A stretch of DNA of 45,555 nucleotides, from positions 1 through 45,555 of IMG/VR virus record IMGVR_UViG_3300035157_000888. The stretch is one strand, 5' to 3'. The notes below the pieces were generated by a model, which saw only the letters and a list, made by a program, of their open reading frames with translations, searched no databases and had not been told where the DNA came from. This document shows, one piece after another, positions 41,534 through 45,555 of this stretch. Source of the stretch: a virus. The translations under genes were made by a program, and so were the position numbers. The first letter of the stretch is position 1; the number at the start of each line of letters is the position of its first letter.

Positions 41534-43582
41534 CTAAAAACAGGAGATGTTTGCCAAGTTGCCAGCATTGTTAATATCAGGAATATCAATAACAGTAGGG
41601 GTAATTTCAAAGTTTTCTGGCGTAAGACTATTTAGTGGGATAGTCGAAGGTAGATCAGTACCTAATGGAGAAACAGATATAGTTGGGACTATAACCTCAA
41701 TTACGGTACCTGGATCTGGGGTGTATATGATGGATGGGTTGGATGGTATTGCTTGGACTGCAATCTGGAATACTTGACCAGTAACAACAACTGTAGTCTC
41801 GTCAATATCACCATTAGTATCAATTACAGGAACATTTCCACCAGCACCAACAATATTAACTGGTCCAAAGCATATTTGACCAGTATTATAGTCAACTGTT
41901 CCTCCTTTTGGATTTGTAATGATTTTTCTAGTACCACTGATATAGAAAACCACTAAATTACCAAATCCATCATCCTCAAAGTATTGATCTATAGCTGGCC
42001 TATCAGCAAGTCTAAATTTAGATGATTTGATGATAGGTTCTTTTTTACAACCGCTACTGTCAGTAGTTGTTGTAACAGTTGCTGTAATACCTTCAGTAAT
42101 TTGGATATTTGGAGCACTATCTAGTAGAGGTGATCCAGTTGAGACACAATATGTATTGGAGGTATTACCAGTAGCAGTAATATACTGAACAATTGAAATC
42201 TGAGTGGAAGTATCAGTTACGTTTGGATCAGACTGAGTAACTGCTTTTTGGAACTTATTTAAACTGAAATTATTATTAAAGTTGTTAATTTCTTCTTGTT
42301 GTGCCCATTCAGTTATAGAATCTTGTATATTTGTTGAAATTGTAGATACATCTCTAGATGCAGTAGATGGATCATAGGTAGCAAAGACTCTAGGATAAAC
42401 GTATAAGGTCTTAGTATCGACAATAACAGGTTCAATAGATGCCATAGCATATGTTTTAAGCTGTGACACTAATTGGAGCTTTGTAGCATCGTTTAGGGAT
42501 GATCCAGTCCTAGTTTTTATAGCAATATAAACTTTTCCATAAACAGGAGGAGTCAATTCATCTCCACCGTATGCAGCAACAGTTTTAGCATTTGAATATA
42601 TCCTTTTTACGATAGTTTCATAATCTTGAATAGTTACTGCTCTATTTTGTGCTGCATAGTACCTAGGAGCATTAAATTTAATAGATTCAACAGTTTCTGC
42701 CTTCTCTCCTAATTGTGCCTTATCGCCTACTGTGAGCGTTGCTGCACTAGAACCATAGTTTACGCCATTACTGTCAAGAAACTTGCCTACAAAGGCAAAT
42801 ATACTAGTATCGTTGCCCTTAGCACCACTAGTAACAATATATTCAAAATCAATAACCTCACCATCTACCAGTTTCCTTCCAATAACTCCATCACCAAAGA
42901 AAACTTCAAATCTCTTATCTTCAGTTTCAGATAAGAAATATATTCTATCAGTACTCTTAACCTCAGTTATGTTCTCAACCAAATTATAACTATCAGAAGT
43001 AGTGCTACTTGCGTTTGGACGCACTCTTATTGAAAGTGTTGTAGTATCAACATTTTCAGAAGGAATTATATATCTCTGCTTTGCAAAGTTATCTACAGTG
43101 TAAGAATAGTTTATAATACTACCTTCTTGTATCTTTACATTATGGAATCTTGCCTTTCCTGTAGTTTGATCAACTTCTACAGTAATTGGATCTAAGACAT
43201 TCCATACTAAATTACCACCTGTAGCAGAAAGACCCTTTAAAAGAGTAATATTATTAGGATATGTCCCTGCAGTCTGTGTAGTTTGCACATCTAGATGCAC
43301 ACAAGCTTTTGATGCAACAACAGACCTTGGACAATAATCTAATAATTTCGCAATATTAACAACATTATCTCTAACCGTAGAAGAAGCGATAAATGCCTCA
43401 TTCATAGACATATTTGCCATAAATGAAGAATAATATGTGTTATATGCTAACACATCAATCATATATGACAATCCTGATCCCTCAAAATCATAATCTATGA
43501 ACTCATCTCTAGTTCTTAGATACGTTTTGATAGAAGACTTAATATCTTCAAACCCAAGTGTTGTTAAATTATTTGGTAACAT
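41534..43582 (-). CDS. 6: Baseplate wedge subunit gp6
   Basis: Homologue of T4 gp6, which forms the baseplate wedge ring and changes shape on contraction. It has 682 residues, close to T4 gp6 (660). Supporting parts: the N-terminus (TTLGFEDIKSSIKTYLRTRD, then SGLSYMIDVLAYNTYYSSFM and NEAFIASSTVRDNV) typical of T4-like gp6, and a Baseplate_J-like core at about 290-360 (APRYYAAQNRAVTIQDYETI, then GGDELTPPVYGKVYIAIKTR). The start overlaps the gp25 stop by one base (TAATG), which suggests translational coupling. Its TAG stop is followed eight bases later by the giant gene. A Cys-containing segment (SSGCKKEPIIKSSKFRL) lies in the C-terminal half. Confidence 0.93.
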   Translation of the reverse strand: MLPNNLTTLGFEDIKSSIKTYLRTRDEFIDYDFEGSGLSYMIDVLAYNTYYSSFMANMSMNEAFIASSTVRDNVVNIAKLLDYCPRSVVASKACVHLDVQTTQTAGTYPNNITLLKGLSATGGNLVWNVLDPITVEVDQTTGKARFHNVKIQEGSIINYSYTVDNFAKQRYIIPSENVDTTTLSIRVRPNASSTTSDSYNLVENITEVKSTDRIYFLSETEDKRFEVFFGDGVIGRKLVDGEVIDFEYIVTSGAKGNDTSIFAFVGKFLDSNGVNYGSSAATLTVGDKAQLGEKAETVESIKFNAPRYYAAQNRAVTIQDYETIVKRIYSNAKTVAAYGGDELTPPVYGKVYIAIKTRTGSSLNDATKLQLVSQLKTYAMASIEPVIVDTKTLYVYPRVFATYDPSTASRDVSTISTNIQDSITEWAQQEEINNFNNNFSLNKFQKAVTQSDPNVTDTSTQISIVQYITATGNTSNTYCVSTGSPLLDSAPNIQITEGITATVTTTTDSSGCKKEPIIKSSKFRLADRPAIDQYFEDDGFGNLVVFYISGTRKIITNPKGGTVDYNTGQICFGPVNIVGAGGNVPVIDTNGDIDETTVVVTGQVFQIAVQAIPSNPSIIYTPDPGTVIEVIVPTISVSPLGTDLPSTIPLNSLTPENFEITPTVIDIPDINNAGNLANISCF

Positions 43583-44001
43583 TAGGATGGTCTCGCTAAT
43601 ACAAACTGAATGGTCTCCGTTATTGGTAAACCAATAATATTATATTCCAAACTCACAGTAACGGAATTATTATCATAATCAGGTATACATCTGAGACCCG
43701 TTACAGTAACTCGTTTTTCGTAGTTACTTATTGTGTTTCTGATCTCAACTTGCAATGAATCAATCATAAACGGATCTAAAGGCTCAAAAAGCATCTTATA
43801 TACACTAGATCCAAATTTAGGATTAAATAATTTTTCGCCAGGAGCAGTTAAAACTATATTTCGTATAGATTGCTTTATAGATTCTTCATTAGTCACTGGT
43901 GATATGTCATTAGTAAAGGGGTTTTTAAGAATACTCATAGAGATATCCTTAAAAGCTCTAGACCTCTTTATATCAGTGCTAGTTATTGACTTTAACGCCA
44001 T
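43582..44001 (-). CDS. 25: Baseplate wedge / sheath initiator gp25
   Basis: Homologue of T4 gp25, a 130-150-residue protein of the GPW/gp25 family. It joins the baseplate wedge to the first sheath ring and starts sheath assembly. The 139-residue product shows the family pattern: SIRNIVLTAPGEKLFNPKFG, then SSVYKMLFEPLDPFMIDSLQ (the conserved FEP motif) and EIRNTISNYEKRV, ending in a beta strand pair. It is the first gene after a late promoter and a terminator, so it opens a new transcription unit. Only a weak A-rich ribosome binding site is visible. The gp6 start overlaps its stop, matching the 25-6 adjacency seen in T4-like cyanophages. Confidence 0.94.
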   Translation of the reverse strand: MALKSITSTDIKRSRAFKDISMSILKNPFTNDISPVTNEESIKQSIRNIVLTAPGEKLFNPKFGSSVYKMLFEPLDPFMIDSLQVEIRNTISNYEKRVTVTGLRCIPDYDNNSVTVSLEYNIIGLPITETIQFVLARPS

Positions 44002-44030
44002 TTATAGAAAAAAGATCTATTATTCTTAGT

Positions 44031-44038
44031 TATTTATC
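44031..44038 (-). promoter_or_regulatory. T4-like late promoter (GATAAATA) for gp25-gp6-giant gene
   Basis: The minus strand reads CCGATAAATAAC in the 78-base gap upstream of gp25, about 30 bases before its ATG and just after a terminator. It is the only promoter-like site seen upstream of gp25, gp6 and the 23.6-kb gene. Confidence 0.75.
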
Positions 44039-44050
44039 GGGGTTTTCAAT

Positions 44051-44077
44051 AAAAAAAGGACTCCGAAGAGTCCTTTT
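44051..44077 (-). terminator. Rho-independent terminator with TTCG loop
   Basis: On the minus strand a perfect 10-base stem (AAAAGGACTC / GAGTCCTTTT) closes a TTCG tetraloop and runs into seven T. The C(UUCG)G loop is an especially stable terminator loop. It begins three bases after the stop of the 48-residue gene and separates the spike-tip genes from gp25. Confidence 0.92.
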
Positions 44078-44079
44078 GT

Positions 44080-44226
44080 CTATTTGCCTTGTCCACGAGG
44101 TCGTTTTGGTGCTTTATTACGAGATGAAGCAGAATATTTTGTATGTTTTCCTTTTCCTTGTCTCGTCTTTTTGGGTATAGCTTCTACATAGCTACCACCA
44201 CTATTCCAAGCGACTTTCATTGCCAT
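44080..44226 (-). CDS. Small basic protein (48 aa) between PAAR and gp25
   Basis: The product (MAMKVAWNSGGSYVEAIPKK, then TRQGKGKHTKYSASSRNKAP, then KRPRGQGK) is strongly basic, with about 15 Lys/Arg and no acidic residue except one Glu. The start at 44226 is supported by GGAG nine bases upstream; a second in-frame ATG two codons later is possible. It begins three bases after the PAAR stop and ends just before a terminator, so it belongs to the spike-tip unit. From memory, similar short basic proteins (KKTRQG..., ending RGQG-K/R) occur in T4-like cyanophage baseplate regions, but I know no function. It might bind nucleic acid or fill a site in the virion (inferred). Confidence 0.82.
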   Translation of the reverse strand: MAMKVAWNSGGSYVEAIPKKTRQGKGKHTKYSASSRNKAPKRPRGQGK

Positions 44227-44229
44227 AAT

Positions 44230-44733
44230 TTAAACTCCGATAAAAACATTAGGTGATCCCGTTGCAATCTTTGATAAACAAGGAGGTCCGAGTGGATCAC
44301 CCACTCTACCTGCTCGTTTCTTATTAAAGAACACGGTTTTGGTTGTTGCAAAGCACTTTCTAATATGAGCTCCACCACCAGCAATATCTTCCGTACACAA
44401 AGTTTGTGTAGGGCAATCAAGAGGAGGGGGTGGGTGTTTGCAACCTGCTCTTATTACCTTATTTGTGCAAGATGGTGGATGATTAGTTAAAAGATCTTGA
44501 TCGACAATAGGAAAATTGCCGTTAATAACAACGTTACCCACAATTTGCATCACATTGAGAGGTGTTTGAGCAAATGGAGGCCATATATTAGTGGCATCCA
44601 TCGCTGCAATATTCTTTTTAGGTGCAGATTTACATGTTCCACCGCAACTAACTACCGCATGAACATTAGCTGGAATGCAACGCCCATGTCCACTACAACT
44701 TCCTATGTAAACTGCTGCTGATAATCCTGCCAT
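44230..44733 (-). CDS. PAAR-domain baseplate spike tip protein (gp5.4-like)
   Basis: The 167-residue product shows PAAR features: repeated Gly/Pro turns, a scattered Cys/His set (GSCSGHGRC, SCGGTCKS, CKHPPPPLDCP, TEDIAGGGAHIRKC), and the closing FFNKKRAGRVGDPLGPPCLS with the terminal SPNVFIGV common to PAAR proteins. PAAR proteins cap the central spike of contractile tails and usually hold a metal ion that sharpens the tip; T4 gp5.4 is the analogue. It starts one base after the upstream stop and is followed three bases later by the 48-residue gene. The N-terminal half is Cys-rich for such a protein. The metal ligands cannot be assigned by eye. Confidence 0.88.
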   Translation of the reverse strand: MAGLSAAVYIGSCSGHGRCIPANVHAVVSCGGTCKSAPKKNIAAMDATNIWPPFAQTPLNVMQIVGNVVINGNFPIVDQDLLTNHPPSCTNKVIRAGCKHPPPPLDCPTQTLCTEDIAGGGAHIRKCFATTKTVFFNKKRAGRVGDPLGPPCLSKIATGSPNVFIGV

Positions 44734-44734
44734 A

Positions 44735-45555
44735 TTAAAAGGGGTTTCCGTATGCAGCTACTGTAGCTGCGTAAGTATTAGTTGATTTTGTCATATGATG
44801 TCGTATATGCTGTTGACCTGATGCAGACCAACCTCTACATCCTGGACCTTGCACTTGACCTGACACAACATAACTGTATGTACTAGTTATACCAGTACTT
44901 CCATCATAAGTTGAAAAATCACTTGGTGGAGTAGGAGCTGTGCAAGTAAAGTGCCCACATCCAGTTTCAACAGGGTCATGTCCTAGAGTAACAGTAAAGT
45001 AAATGTCTTTTCTAGGATCTGACCTATATTGTTTCATATAATATTTAGTTCCTGGTGAAGCATGAGGCATATCAAGAAATCTACGCTGCACAGTCCTTAC
45101 ACTATTCTCATCATAGGTAATACTATCAGGTACACCAGTTACTTGAGTAATATTAGTTAATTGTTCTTGTATTTGATCATTATGTGCTTTATATGCATTC
45201 TTTAAATCCGTATCTAACTGATCTAATAGAGTTCTATCAATTGGAATTTGATTTTTATTCTCCATCAACTCCTCTTTTGGCATAGGTCTATCTAAAGGCA
45301 CTACATTTTCACGCACTTTCGCAATTACAGACGGACTGTATAGTCTTTGAGGAAGATCTATAACTCGTTTTACAAAAGGATCTACCTGCACTTCCGTATT
45401 TGGATCAGGAATTGTCATATCTCTTACAGTTTTTGACGCTTCCCTAGTATTAATAGTAGCATTCCAATTTGGATTAGTTTGTGCAGGATTGATAATATAA
45501 TCAATCAATTTCTTTTGATATGCAGTTTCTTCCTTATCAGTTGCTGCATAATCCC
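44735..45555 (-). CDS. Protein of the spike region, 5' end outside the window
   Basis: The frame is open from the right edge to the TAA at 44735-44737, about 273 visible residues. The TTG at 45506-45508 is not a convincing start because the frame continues upstream (..DYAATDKEETAYQKKL), so the N-terminus is missing. The visible part is hydrophilic: a possible helix around DQLDTDLKNAYKAHNDQIQE, then GTKYYMKQYRSDPRKDIYF and a Cys/His-rich end (DPVETGCGHFTCTAP, GPGCRGWSASGQQHIRHHM). I do not recognise the family. Its position next to PAAR matches where T4-like phages encode gp5 and hub genes, but no lysozyme motif or gp5 beta-helix repeat is visible. Probably a virion protein of the central spike or hub region. 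Confidence 0.8.
   Translation of the reverse strand, partial: DYAATDKEETAYQKKLIDYIINPAQTNPNWNATINTREASKTVRDMTIPDPNTEVQVDPFVKRVIDLPQRLYSPSVIAKVRENVVPLDRPMPKEELMENKNQIPIDRTLLDQLDTDLKNAYKAHNDQIQEQLTNITQVTGVPDSITYDENSVRTVQRRFLDMPHASPGTKYYMKQYRSDPRKDIYFTVTLGHDPVETGCGHFTCTAPTPPSDFSTYDGSTGITSTYSYVVSGQVQGPGCRGWSASGQQHIRHHMTKSTNTYAATVAAYGNPF

Noticed and set aside
43733-44029. Plus-strand open frame of 98 codons across gp25
   Set aside because: Antisense to a conserved gp25; its product shows no family features, and its right end runs over the late promoter and terminator region of the minus strand.
45506-45508. TTG as the start of the rightmost gene
   Set aside because: The frame stays open through the window edge at 45555, so the gene most likely starts further upstream.
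1-45555. tRNA genes, integrase, attachment sites or host metabolic genes
   Set aside because: None could be seen; the space between genes is at most about 80 bases and is explained by promoters and terminators.

Overview
The window is the tail and baseplate gene cluster of a T4-like marine myovirus (Caudoviricetes). It resembles the cyanophages (Kyanoviridae-type) and T4-like pelagiphages. The evidence is a run of minus-strand virion genes with recognisable T4 baseplate wedge homologues (gp25, gp6, gp8), a PAAR spike-tip protein, a DUF4815-type structural protein, an Mtd_N-type fibre, and T4-like late promoters (NATAAATA) in the few intergenic gaps. The sequence is visibly AT-rich, which fits a Prochlorococcus, Synechococcus or Pelagibacter host, but nothing here fixes the host. 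I see no host-derived metabolic gene, tRNA, CRISPR array, integrase or insertion sequence.

All genes lie on the minus strand, so transcription runs from 45555 towards 1. In that order: (1) a 5'-truncated protein next to the spike gene (44735-45555), the PAAR tip (44230-44733) and a 48-residue basic peptide (44080-44226), closed by a perfect hairpin terminator; (2) a late promoter, then gp25 (sheath initiator), gp6 (wedge) and one gene of 23.6 kb (17944-41526) coding for 7860 residues, which sits where T4 has gp7; (3) a late promoter, then a 408-residue fibre-like protein and a 1382-residue protein, both with a cupredoxin-like motif; (4) a late promoter, then gp8 (wedge), a 2445-residue DUF4815 protein and two small coiled-coil proteins, closed by a second hairpin terminator; (5) a late promoter, then a fibre gene with an Mtd_N-like head that runs off the left edge (1-3066).

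The genes are packed with 1-4 base overlaps or gaps of a few bases, except at the promoter and terminator sites. No stretch over 300 bases lacks a gene. The products should together form the baseplate wedge, spike tip and surface adhesins of the virion.

The main point of interest is the 7860-residue protein. It is a mosaic of several Gly-rich 'GSGYT' repeat blocks, a degenerate YHYH-like domain, two apparent seven-bladed beta-propellers, two LamG-like domains, about eleven copies of a roughly 100-residue 'FTC...YPR.TDP' module, helical 'AA..L..N' repeats and jelly-roll-like regions. Some modules appear inserted inside other domains. Several module types also recur in gp8, the 1382-residue protein and the DUF4815 protein, so modules have been shuffled between neighbouring baseplate genes. 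All domain calls were made by eye from translated sequence; no database or structure search was run.
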